A DNA stretch of 46,802 nt from Thermoleophilaceae bacterium (GTDB lineage Bacteria; Actinomycetota; Thermoleophilia; Solirubrobacterales; Thermoleophilaceae): contig JAUJNZ010000012.1 of NCBI GenBank assembly GCA_030447905.1, positions 1 to 46,802 of the forward strand. The letters run 5' to 3'. Of this stretch, positions 20,520 to 28,710 are shown piece after piece. The notes below the pieces were generated by a model that saw nothing but the letters and a program-made list of their open reading frames with translations, was not told the origin of the DNA and ran no database searches. The position numbers and the translations under genes were made by a program. Numbering within the stretch: position 1 is the stretch's first letter; each line of letters starts with the position of its first letter.

Positions 20520-20541
20520 CGCTGCTGAGTTTTCAAAGACC
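20520..20541 (-). repeat. 5' arm of 16S processing stem / boxA-like leader element
   Basis: The transcript reads CTTTGAAAACTCAGCAGCG about 200 nt before 16S. It is complementary to 18665-18686 across the gene, and the CTTTGAAAAC part also resembles actinobacterial antitermination boxA. Confidence 0.65.
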
Positions 20542-20616
20542 GCGCGCCTCCTCGGGGCGGGGACTCCGCCCAGGCCGTCGCCCCGCGTCGACCCCTGGGG
20601 CCTTGCGGTGGACCGC

Positions 20617-21915
20617 CTAGAATAGCGCGCGGCCGGCGGTTCCGTCAACCCCAGTGGTCTCCAGGTCGCTCGCGCGGACGCCCTGCGCGCCGGTGGACTC
20701 CGCGTCGGCGTCGGGCCACCCCGATCCGCCCGCCAGGCCCGGGTCCGCCGCCGCCCGAAAGCGCTTGAAGCGACGCCTTCCGACCTGCAGCACCGCTCCC
20801 TGGAGTCGCGCGGCCGGGAGGTCGAGCTCCTCCGGGGAGAGCGGCGTTCCGTCGAGACGGACGCCGCCCTGGGCGAGCAGGCGCCGGGCGTGTCCCCGCG
20901 AGACGTCGAACTGGTCACCGATCAGCGCGGGAAGGTGAACGGGGTCCTGCTCGGGGAGCCCGACCTCCTCGATCTCGGTCGGCATCCCGCGCTCCACGTG
21001 CAACTGGTCGAATCGAGCCTCGGCCGTCTCGGCAGCCTCGGCGGCGTGGAAGCGAGCGGTCAGCTCGCGCGCCAGTGCCCGCTTTTGGGCCACCGCCGAG
21101 AGGCCGGGATCGGGCGGATGCCCGAGCAGGAGCCCGTAGTACAGCGCCATCGCCTCATCGGGCACGCGCATCAGCTTCCCGAAGACCTCCTCCGGGGGCT
21201 CGGTCACGCCGACGTAGTTGCCGAACGACTTCGACATGCGGCGGACTCCGTCGATCCCCGGAAGGATCGGCATGGTCAGGATGGCCTGCGGCGTCATCCC
21301 GTAGGCGGCCTGGATGTCGCGCCCGAGCAGCAGGTTGAACTTCTGGTCGGTGCCTCCGAGCTCGACGTCGGCGCCCACGGCCACCGAGTCAAAGCCCTGC
21401 AGGAGCGGGTAGAGCAGTTCGAGGACCGAGATCGGATCGCCGGCCTCGTACCGCTTGGCGAAGTCGTCACGCTTGAGGAGCTGGCCGACGGTGGCCGTGC
21501 GGACGAGGCGGAACAGGCCGTCCATCGGCATGTCGAGCCACTTGCCGTTGTGGCGCAGCTCGGTGAGCTCGGGATCGAGGACCTTGAGGGCCTGGCGCCG
21601 GTAGGTCTCGGCGTTGCGGTCGATCTCGGCGGGCTCGAGCTGGGGGCGCGTTGCCGAGCGCCCGCTCGGATCGCCGACGCGGGCCGTGTAGTCGCCGACG
21701 ATGAGCACGACGGTGTGCCCGAGGTCCTGGAACTCGCGCAGCTTCTGAAGGACGACGGTATGGCCGAGGTGCACATCGGGCGCGGTGGGATCGATCCCGA
21801 GCTTGACCCGCAACGGGCGCCCGAGCGCGAGCCTGCGCGCGAGCTCCCCCTCCGGCAGCGACTCGACGGCGTTGCGAAGCAGGAACTCGGCATGCCGGGA
21901 GGAAGATTCCGTCAT
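20617..21915 (-). CDS. tyrS: Tyrosyl-tRNA synthetase
   Basis: 432 aa, ATG at 21915. It charges tRNA-Tyr in the cytoplasm. It is a class I fold with HLGH (residues 49-52) as the HIGH motif, KFNLLLGRDIQ, and RMSKSFGN as the KMSKS motif. A C-terminal S4 RNA-binding domain (FDVSRGHARRLLAQGGVRLDG) is followed by about 45 residues of low-complexity tail. The HLGH and KFNLLLGR combination points to the TyrZ-like bacterial subtype. The tail overlaps the rRNA promoter. The rRNA operon lies downstream on the same strand, so read-through may add to its transcription. Confidence 0.96.
   Translation of the reverse strand: MTESSSRHAEFLLRNAVESLPEGELARRLALGRPLRVKLGIDPTAPDVHLGHTVVLQKLREFQDLGHTVVLIVGDYTARVGDPSGRSATRPQLEPAEIDRNAETYRRQALKVLDPELTELRHNGKWLDMPMDGLFRLVRTATVGQLLKRDDFAKRYEAGDPISVLELLYPLLQGFDSVAVGADVELGGTDQKFNLLLGRDIQAAYGMTPQAILTMPILPGIDGVRRMSKSFGNYVGVTEPPEEVFGKLMRVPDEAMALYYGLLLGHPPDPGLSAVAQKRALARELTARFHAAEAAETAEARFDQLHVERGMPTEIEEVGLPEQDPVHLPALIGDQFDVSRGHARRLLAQGGVRLDGTPLSPEELDLPAARLQGAVLQVGRRRFKRFRAAADPGLAGGSGWPDADAESTGAQGVRASDLETTGVDGTAGRALF
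20619..20648 (-). promoter_or_regulatory. Probable rRNA operon promoter inside the tyrS 3' end
   Basis: On the minus strand TTGACG (20648-20643), an 18-bp spacer and TATTCT (20624-20619) form a sigma-70-type promoter about 300 bp before 16S. It overlaps the last codons and stop (20617-20619) of tyrS. Predicted from consensus only; further promoters may lie in the leader. Confidence 0.6.
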
Positions 21916-22566
21916 GAGGGCAATGCTAGACTGCCGCCCTTCTCGCGGGGAGGGCACCGAGACTCCCCCGCGCAGGGCCCGGCGGTGAGTAAGCAGTCTC
22001 CCGCCAGGCGCTCGGACCACGGTCACGTGGCCCCAAGCCCAATGCCCGACTCCCCGCCCGCTACCACGTCTCGACGCGCGTTCCCGCGCTCGCCGGGAGG
22101 CGCCCCGCCACCTCCGCGCGCCGGCGAGCCCGACGAGGCGCCCCCGGCCCGCGATGGCGGCTCGAACGGTCACGACACCCCTCCGCCCTCCGTGCGAAGC
22201 ACCCGAGAGACCTGGGAGTGGGAGACCGTCGAGCGTGCCCGGCCACGCTCTCGGGCGGCCGATGGGACGGAGGCGACTGCCGAGGATGTCCAAGCCGTCG
22301 CGCGACGACCGCAACGCGCCTCCCGTGCCGAGGCCGGGCGGGTCACGCAACCGTCCGCTTCCGCCGACCCCGGCCGGTCTCGTCGCGCAGGGGCCGACAC
22401 CGGCGGCGGCGCCGCGCGCGCGACCGCCCCGACGGCCGAACGAGCCAGCGGCGGCCGCGCCCGCCGCGAGCGCGCGCTGCGCGGCCGCCTCGCCGAGCTC
22501 CAGCTCGAGGTGACCGCAGCTCCCGCATCGGGCGGCGCGGAGGTCGTCGCCCTGCGCGAGGAGCCG
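21916..22566. other. 651-bp region between divergent tyrS and PBP genes
   Basis: The plus frame of the PBP stays open back through this region (possible starts at GTG 21985 and ATG 22042). It would add about 180 Pro/Arg/Ala-rich residues with third-position GC of about 80 percent, lower than in the core gene by eye. It is either a long disordered cytoplasmic extension or an untranslated divergent promoter region. No other gene seen. Confidence 0.4.
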
Positions 22567-24822
22567 ATGACCCGGCCGGAGCCCGGCCCCCCGTCGGGCC
22601 CGCAGGTCGCTGACGGCGACGGGCGGCCCTCCGGCGGGCGAGGCGGGGGTGGCCAGCCGCCGGGCTCGGACCCGCCCACCGGAGGTCGTCGCGGGCGCCG
22701 CGGAAACGTGCGCCGAGCCACGCGGCTGCGGTGGGTCCGCGTCGGTCTCGTCCTCGCCGGGCTCGGCGTCCTGGGGATGATCTCCACGGTGTTCGGGATG
22801 ATGATGGCCGTGGCCAGCGAGCTGCCCCGGCTCGACAACCAGGCCGAGTTCCGCGCCGCCCAGAACTCCTCGCTGTTTGCCGGCAAGCGTCAGGTCGCCA
22901 AGCTCACCGGCAACAAGAACCGGATCCTCCGGGGCGAGGGCGACGTCTCCCCCATGATCGAGAACGCGGTCATCGCCATCGAAGACCGCCGCTTCTTCGA
23001 GCACGATGGCATCGACGCCCGTGGGATCGCCCGCGCCCTCTGGGCCGACGTCAAGCGGGGGGAGGCGGTCCAGGGGGCCTCGACGATCACCCAGCAGTTC
23101 GTCAAGAACGCGCTCGTCGCCCAGGAGCAGCGCACCATCTTCCAGAAGCTGCGCGAGGCCGCGCTCGCCTACCACCTCGAGCGGCAGTGGTCCAAGCGGA
23201 AGGTCCTGACCCAGTACCTCAACACGGTCTACTTCGGCAACGGCGCCTACGGCATCGAGTCGGCGGTTCGGACGTACTTCGGCAAGAGCCGCGGCGGGGT
23301 GACCCGCAACGAGAGCGCCGCCGCGGAGGTCGAGCCCCACGAGGCCGCCCTGCTGGCGGGAGTAATCGCCTCGCCGTACGCCTACGACCCGATCCAGAGC
23401 CCGAAGGCCGCGCGCCAGCGCCGCAACGTCGTGCTTGCGCGGATGCTCGAGCAGGACATGATCACCCGCGCGGAATACCGCGAGAGCATCGACGAGGCCG
23501 TCCCCGCGGAGGGCGACATCGATCCGCCCAAGCCCGACTCCGAGGTTCCCTACTTCTCGACGTGGGTGACCCAGCAGCTCGTCGAGCGCTACGGCGCCGG
23601 CAAGGTGTTCGGCGGCGGGCTCAAGGTCCAGACCACCCTCGACGCCGACCTCCAGCGGCGCGCGGAGGAGTCGGTCGCGAGCCGAATGCCCGATGGAGGA
23701 CCCACCGCCTCGCTCGTGGCCATCGAGAACAAGACCGGGGCGGTGAAGGCCATGGTCGGTGGCGACAACTTCGTCGAGGAGCCGTTCAACGTCGCCACCA
23801 ACGGACAGCGCCAGCCGGGCTCGGCGCTCAAGCCGTTCACGCTCGTGACGGCGCTCGAGCAGGGGATCAGCCCCGACCGGACCTACGCCTCGCAGAAGAA
23901 GTTCCTCGACACCGGGGACGGCGGTAAGTTCGAGGTGAACAACTACGAGGACAAGTACTCGGGGGTGACCAGCCTGCGCGGTGCCACGGCCGAGTCTGAC
24001 AACTCCGTCTTCGCCGAGCTCGGGCTCGAGGTCGGGACCAAGAACATCGCCCGCACGGCCCGGGCTATGGGGATCAGCACTCCGCTGTCGACGAACGCGG
24101 CGATGACCCTCGGCGGCCTCGAGCAGGGTGTCACGCCACTCGAGCTCGCCTACGCCTACTCGACGATCGCCAACCGCGGCCGGCGGCGGTCGGGCACGCT
24201 TGCCGCCTCGGACATGGGACCGGTGGCGATCGAGTCGGTCAAGGGCGGAGGCACGAGCGACCGCAACCGCAGTCGCGAGCGGCGCGCCTTCTCGCGTGAC
24301 ACCGGCGAGGAGGCTCGCGAGCTCTTGCGCGGGGTGATCACGTCGGGCACCGGGGCGGCGGCCGATCCGGGCACCGGCGAGTTCGTGGCGGGGAAGACGG
24401 GAACCACCGAGAACTACGGCGACGCCTGGTTCGTCGGCTTCAACGACCGCTATACGATCGCAGTCTGGGTGGGCCATCCTGACCGCATCCGCCCCATGAA
24501 GACCGAGTTCAACGGCCAGCCGGTCGCCGGTGGTACCTACCCGGCCCAGATCTGGCGGGACTTCATGCTCGCCGTCGATCGGCTCGACCAGGAGCGCAAT
24601 CCGCGGCCCGTCGTGCCGGAGGCGCCTGCCGCGCCGGGTCTCGAGACGCAGTCGACCGGCACCGAGGCGGCCTCGGGTACGGAATCTCCGGCGGGAACGG
24701 AGAGCGACTATGGAGAGCAACAGTCGTCGGATTACTCCGGGTCGGCTTCGGAGGAGTCCGAGGACTCGGTGGGCGCCGCTACCGACTCGACCGACTCGGA
24801 GGACTCCTCGGACGGTTACTGA
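22567..24822 (+). CDS. Class A penicillin-binding protein (bifunctional transglycosylase/transpeptidase)
   Basis: 751 aa from ATG 22567, which has GAGGAG 4 bp upstream; longer N-termini are possible. A Gly/Pro/Arg-rich cytoplasmic tail precedes one membrane helix (about residues 57-82). The GT51 transglycosylase domain follows (AIEDRRFFEHDGIDARGI with the catalytic Glu, then GASTITQQFVKN). Next comes the transpeptidase domain with PGSALKPF (SxxK nucleophile), AESDNSVF (SxN) and AGKTGTTE (KTG). The last about 65 residues are Ser/Glu/Asp-rich. It polymerises glycan strands from lipid II and cross-links peptides outside the membrane. It is convergent with the glycosylase gene, whose end it overlaps by 7 bp. 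Confidence 0.93.
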   Translation: MTRPEPGPPSGPQVADGDGRPSGGRGGGGQPPGSDPPTGGRRGRRGNVRRATRLRWVRVGLVLAGLGVLGMISTVFGMMMAVASELPRLDNQAEFRAAQNSSLFAGKRQVAKLTGNKNRILRGEGDVSPMIENAVIAIEDRRFFEHDGIDARGIARALWADVKRGEAVQGASTITQQFVKNALVAQEQRTIFQKLREAALAYHLERQWSKRKVLTQYLNTVYFGNGAYGIESAVRTYFGKSRGGVTRNESAAAEVEPHEAALLAGVIASPYAYDPIQSPKAARQRRNVVLARMLEQDMITRAEYRESIDEAVPAEGDIDPPKPDSEVPYFSTWVTQQLVERYGAGKVFGGGLKVQTTLDADLQRRAEESVASRMPDGGPTASLVAIENKTGAVKAMVGGDNFVEEPFNVATNGQRQPGSALKPFTLVTALEQGISPDRTYASQKKFLDTGDGGKFEVNNYEDKYSGVTSLRGATAESDNSVFAELGLEVGTKNIARTARAMGISTPLSTNAAMTLGGLEQGVTPLELAYAYSTIANRGRRRSGTLAASDMGPVAIESVKGGGTSDRNRSRERRAFSRDTGEEARELLRGVITSGTGAAADPGTGEFVAGKTGTTENYGDAWFVGFNDRYTIAVWVGHPDRIRPMKTEFNGQPVAGGTYPAQIWRDFMLAVDRLDQERNPRPVVPEAPAAPGLETQSTGTEAASGTESPAGTESDYGEQQSSDYSGSASEESEDSVGAATDSTDSEDSSDGY

Positions 24823-25481
24823 GCCGTTAGTCCCCGGGCGCCGCGCATGGCGGGCGGCCAGGGACGCGAGACGTGCGGGCTGTGCGCATCGCAGAAGCGC
24901 CACTCGAGCTCGACCGCCTTGGTGATGCCGATTCGGCGCCCGGCGGCCAGCCGCGGCGGCTCGGATTCCATTGGGGGCGGGAGGATCGCGATCGGGCCGC
25001 GGGTGAGCACCGTGCGGTTGAGATCGAGGCCGATCCCGAGCGCCTGAGTGAGCTTTCCCGGCCCCGAGCAGAGCTGCTCGGGGTGCTCGAGCCCGCGGCG
25101 CGCCCGCATGAGCTCGAGACCCTCGAGCGGCTCGAGAGCACGGACCAGGACCGCCGCCCCCACCCCCTCGGGCTCCGCCACCGCGTTCAGCAGGGCGTGG
25201 ATGCCGTAGGAGCGGTAGACGTAGGCGACGCCGGGGGGACCGAGCAGGGGTCGAGTGCGCTCGGTCTCGCCGATGAAGGCGTGGCAGGCGGCCTCCGACT
25301 CGTGGTAGGCCTCGGTCTCGACGATGCGCCCGGCGGTGTGTCCGTGGCGCAGCAGGCAGCCCACGAGGTTGCGGGCGACCACGTGCACCGAGCGCGCGTA
25401 GAAGGGAGTTCCTCGAGGATCGCGGGTGGGCGACTCGGCGGCGGCGGTCGGCACGCCGGCGGGGCTCGAGCGCCTACTCAC
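24816..25481 (-). CDS. DNA-3-methyladenine glycosylase (AAG/MPG family)
   Basis: 221 aa, GTG at 25481 overlapping the argH stop by 8 bp. It excises alkylated purines in base excision repair. AAG-family features in order: FYARSVHVVARNLVGCLLRH, ETEAYHESEAACHAFIGETER with the catalytic Glu of ETEAY, PGVAYVYRSYGIHALLN, GVGAAVLVRALEPLEGLELM, and SGPGKLTQALGI. Length matches bacterial homologues (about 200 aa). The first 25 residues are low complexity, so a slightly later start is possible. Confidence 0.93.
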   Translation of the reverse strand: MSRRSSPAGVPTAAAESPTRDPRGTPFYARSVHVVARNLVGCLLRHGHTAGRIVETEAYHESEAACHAFIGETERTRPLLGPPGVAYVYRSYGIHALLNAVAEPEGVGAAVLVRALEPLEGLELMRARRGLEHPEQLCSGPGKLTQALGIGLDLNRTVLTRGPIAILPPPMESEPPRLAAGRRIGITKAVELEWRFCDAHSPHVSRPWPPAMRGARGLTAQ

Positions 25482-26850
25482 CGTCCGTGGCCTCGAGCTC
25501 GGCTCGCGCGCGCTCGAGCTGCTCGCGCACGCGGACGAGCGCCGTCCCTCCCTCGGAGACCTTCGACTCGAGCGGAGTCCCCGCCCGGAGCACTTCGGCG
25601 ATATCGCTCGGCGCGAGCGCGGGCGCGAGAGTTCTCAGATCTTCCTCGCCGAGCTGCGAGAGGGCGACCCCGCGCTCGAGGGCGGTCCGCACGAGCCCGG
25701 CGACGACCCCGTGCGACTCGCGGAACGGCACGCCGCGTCGGACGAGCAGGTCGGCGAGGTCGGTCGCGGCCAGCAGCTCGTCCGAGGCGGCGGCGGCGAG
25801 CCGCTCACGCCGAAAGCGCGCGCCGCGCAGCATGCCGTCGGCGGCGGCGAGGCACAGCTCGAGCGTGTCGGCGGCATCGAAGAGATGCTCCTTGTCCTCT
25901 TGGAGGTCCTTGTTGTAGGTCAGCGGGAGGCCATGGAGGGCGCCGTGGAGGGCGACGAGGTGGCCGGCGATCCGCGGGGCCTTGGCCCGCAGGAGCTCGG
26001 CGGCGTCGGGGTTCTTCTTCTGGGGCATGATGCTCGATCCCGAGGCGAAGGCGTCGGCGAGCTCGCAGAACCCGAACTCCTCGCTCGACCACAGCACGAG
26101 CTCTGAGCCGAGCTGCGATAGATGGGTGGCGCAGGTGGCGGCAGCGGAGAGATAATCGAGCACGAAGTCGCGGCTCGAGACGGCGTCGATCGAGTTCTCG
26201 GCGGGGCGGTCGAAGCCGAGCTCCGAGGCCAGGCAGCGGCGGTCGGTGACGAAGTTGACCCCGGCGAGCGCCCCGGATCCGAGCGGCAGCTCGGACGTCG
26301 CCTCGAGGCAGAAGCCGAAGCGACGCCGGTCGCGGTTTAGCTTCCACAGCCAGGCCAGGAGGTGATGGGAGAGATAGACCGGCTGCGCGCGCTGGAGGTG
26401 GGTGTACGCGGGCATCGCCCAGTCGAGGTGGCCCTCGGCGAGGTCGGCGAGCGTGTTCATGAGCCCAACGAGGAGGCCGCCCGCCGCCCGCGCGCGGTCG
26501 CGCGTGAACATCGCGACGTCCGTCGCCACCTGATCGTTGCGCGAGCGAGCGGTGTGGAGCTTGCCACCGACCGGCCCGGCGATCTCGGTCAGGCGCCGCT
26601 CGATCGCCATGTGCACGTCCTCGTCGTCGGGCCGGACCGCGAAGCGACCGGCATCGAGCTCCTCGCCGACGGCCTCGAGGCCGCGCTCGAGCTCGGCGGC
26701 CTCCTCGCCGGCGATGATCCCGCAGCGCGCGAGCATGCGGGCGTGTGCGAGAGACTGGGCGAGGTCGTACGGAGCGAGCCGGATGTCGAAGGAGATCGAC
26801 GCGTTGAGGGCGCTGAAGACGGGGTCCTGGGGCTCGGCGAAGCGAGACAT
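25474..26850 (-). CDS. argH: Argininosuccinate lyase
   Basis: 458 aa, ATG at 26850. It splits argininosuccinate to arginine and fumarate, the last step of arginine synthesis. It has HTARSRNDQVATDVAMF, TPAYTHLQ-type (here MPAYTHLQRAQPVYLSHHLL), the GSSIMPQKKNPD superfamily signature, and SSRDFVLDYLSAAA around the active site. Length is typical. No other arg genes are in the window. The next gene, a DNA glycosylase, overlaps its stop. Confidence 0.97.
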   Translation of the reverse strand: MSRFAEPQDPVFSALNASISFDIRLAPYDLAQSLAHARMLARCGIIAGEEAAELERGLEAVGEELDAGRFAVRPDDEDVHMAIERRLTEIAGPVGGKLHTARSRNDQVATDVAMFTRDRARAAGGLLVGLMNTLADLAEGHLDWAMPAYTHLQRAQPVYLSHHLLAWLWKLNRDRRRFGFCLEATSELPLGSGALAGVNFVTDRRCLASELGFDRPAENSIDAVSSRDFVLDYLSAAATCATHLSQLGSELVLWSSEEFGFCELADAFASGSSIMPQKKNPDAAELLRAKAPRIAGHLVALHGALHGLPLTYNKDLQEDKEHLFDAADTLELCLAAADGMLRGARFRRERLAAAASDELLAATDLADLLVRRGVPFRESHGVVAGLVRTALERGVALSQLGEEDLRTLAPALAPSDIAEVLRAGTPLESKVSEGGTALVRVREQLERARAELEATDGE

Positions 26851-26904
26851 GCGCGGGGAGTCTACGGTCCAAGCCGGTCCGTCGGAACGCATTCCGCGCT
26901 TAGC

Positions 26905-27540
26905 ATGGATGCCGTGGGCAGCGACGAAAACTCTCCCCTGGTCCGGCCCGCGCGACCCGGGGACGAACAGGACGCCGTGGAGCTTCTGCTCGCGAGCGGA
27001 GGCGAGGTCTACCCGCGCTTCGCCGGCTCCTCGGAGGCGGCGCGCTCGCTCCTGACCGCGGCCTACCGCCGATCCGGCAACACCGCGAGCGCCGAGGTCG
27101 TGACCGTCGCCGAGCTCGACGGTCAGGTGGCCGGCGCGCTGGCCGCTTTTCCCGTCGTCGAGGGCGCCCCGCGCGCGCGCCGCTACCTGGTGCTCTCCCT
27201 GGCCCGGCTCCCGCCGTGGCGGTGGCCGCGAGCGTTACGGATGTTCCAGAGCCTCCGACCGGCGCCTCCCTCGAACGCCCTGTACGTCGACTCGCTCGCC
27301 ACCGCTCCCGACTTCAGGCGCCGGGGCGTCGCCCGGGCGTTACTCGAGCGCGCGGCCGCCGAGGCCCGGGAGCGGGGCTGCACCCACGTCGCCCTCGAGA
27401 CCGAGCTCGAGAACTCCGCCGCCCGCGCCCTCTACCGATCCGCCGGCTTCCGGGAGACCGACACGTTCCCGCCGCTCGAGCCCGGCCTGGGCGAGGGTTA
27501 CGTCTGCCTCGTCAGCGACCTGTCCCGGAGCTCAGGCTGA
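26905..27540 (+). CDS. GNAT-family N-acetyltransferase
   Basis: 211 aa, ATG at 26905. It shows the GNAT acetyl-CoA binding motif A (LYVDSLATAPDFRRRGVARALLERAAAEA), with the R-R-x-G-x-A pyrophosphate loop, and the closing motif B (SAARALYRSAGFRETDTF). The substrate is not predictable. It is divergent from argH, and its 3' end overlaps the DegT gene end by 9 bp. Confidence 0.88.
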   Translation: MDAVGSDENSPLVRPARPGDEQDAVELLLASGGEVYPRFAGSSEAARSLLTAAYRRSGNTASAEVVTVAELDGQVAGALAAFPVVEGAPRARRYLVLSLARLPPWRWPRALRMFQSLRPAPPSNALYVDSLATAPDFRRRGVARALLERAAAEARERGCTHVALETELENSAARALYRSAGFRETDTFPPLEPGLGEGYVCLVSDLSRSSG

Positions 27541-28710
27541 GCAAACCGCCAGCGCCTCGGCGAGGGCGGTGCAGACGCGGTCGGTCTCGGTGTCGCTGAG
27601 GCCGGGGAAGAAGGGCAGCGCGAGGGAGCGCCGCGCCACGTCCTCGCACACCGGGAGCTCACCCTCGAGGTGCCCGAAGCGCTCACGGTAGAAGCTCATG
27701 AGGTGGATAGCGGGCAAGTAGGGCTTCGAGTCGATTCCGCGCGCGCGTAGCGCGGCGATGGCGGCGTCGCGGTCCGCGCCGGCCGGGACCTGGACCACGT
27801 AGGCGAACGGACTGCGGCGGTCCCCTCCGGCGTCAGGGCACGGCAGCTCGAGCCCGTCGAGGGCTGCCGGGCGATCGGGGGCCGAAAGCCGCTCGGCGTA
27901 GCCGGCAGCGAGGCTGCGCCGGGCGGCGAGGAGCTCGTCGAGGCGTTCGAGCTGCGCGAGACCGAGCGCGCATGCGAGCTCCGAGAGCCGGTAGTTGTAG
28001 CCGAGGCGGTCGTGGTCGAGCCAGCTCATGTCGGGCGCGCGGCCCTGGTTTCGCTCGCTGTCGATCCGGGCCTTGGCGGCGCCGTCCGGACAGACCACCA
28101 TGCCGCCCTCCCCGGTGGTGAGCTGCTTGTTCGGGTAGAAGCCGAAAACCGCGAGGTTGCCCCGGGCGCCGACCGGGGGTCCGTCGGCGTGGTGGGCCCC
28201 GAGCGCCTCACAGGCGTCTTCGACGACGAACAGATCGTGGCCACGCGCGAGGCGCTCGAAGGCCGGGAGGTCGGCGGGGTAGCCGAAGATGTGCACCGGC
28301 AGAAGGCCGCGGGTGCGCGGACCGATCGCCGCCCCCACAGCGCCGGGGTCGAGGTTGAGCGTGCGGCGATCGATGTCGCAGAACACCGGCCGGGCTCCCT
28401 CGTAGACGATCGCGTTGGCCGAGGCCACAAAGGAGAGCGGCGTGGTAATCACCTCGTCGCCGGCCTCGACGCCCGCGGCGCGCAGGGCGAGGTGCAGCCC
28501 GGCCGTCCCGCTCGAGACCGCGGAGGCGTGCCCGACGCCGAGCCGATCGGCGAAGGCCCGCTCGAAGTCGCCGAGAAGCGGACCGAGCGAGAGCTGGCCC
28601 GAGCGCAGCGTCGTGAGCACGAGCTCCTCCTCGCGCTCGCCGACGACCGGGCGTGCGAGCGGGATCGGCGCGCCGTCCCCCTCGGCGGCCGGTCGCGCCG
28701 GTGCGGTCAC
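27532..28710 (-). CDS. DegT/DnrJ/EryC1/StrS-family aminotransferase
   Basis: 392 aa, GTG at 28710 overlapping the cimA stop by 4 bp (GTGA). It is a PLP-dependent aminotransferase of the sugar type. It has SSGTAGLHLALRAAGVEAGD, TPLSFVASANAI, VEDACEALGAHH, and FGFYPNKQLTTGEGG carrying the PLP Lys, then the SERNQGR and YNYRLSEL stretch and the SKPYLPAIH C-terminal motif. Enzymes of this family transaminate nucleotide-bound keto-sugars for surface glycans or antibiotics. Its tight coupling to a leucine/isoleucine operon is unusual: it may draw on the same amino-donor pool or simply be placed there. The exact substrate is unknown. Confidence 0.9.
   Translation of the reverse strand: MTAPARPAAEGDGAPIPLARPVVGEREEELVLTTLRSGQLSLGPLLGDFERAFADRLGVGHASAVSSGTAGLHLALRAAGVEAGDEVITTPLSFVASANAIVYEGARPVFCDIDRRTLNLDPGAVGAAIGPRTRGLLPVHIFGYPADLPAFERLARGHDLFVVEDACEALGAHHADGPPVGARGNLAVFGFYPNKQLTTGEGGMVVCPDGAAKARIDSERNQGRAPDMSWLDHDRLGYNYRLSELACALGLAQLERLDELLAARRSLAAGYAERLSAPDRPAALDGLELPCPDAGGDRRSPFAYVVQVPAGADRDAAIAALRARGIDSKPYLPAIHLMSFYRERFGHLEGELPVCEDVARRSLALPFFPGLSDTETDRVCTALAEALAVCSA

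Noticed and set aside
20890-24822. 1310-codon plus-strand open frame
   Set aside because: Its first part is antisense to tyrS, which has complete synthetase motifs. Only the part from about 22042 or 22567 belongs to the PBP.
20617-24903. 1428-codon minus-strand open frame
   Set aside because: Only 20617-21915 encodes tyrS; the rest is antisense to the PBP domains.
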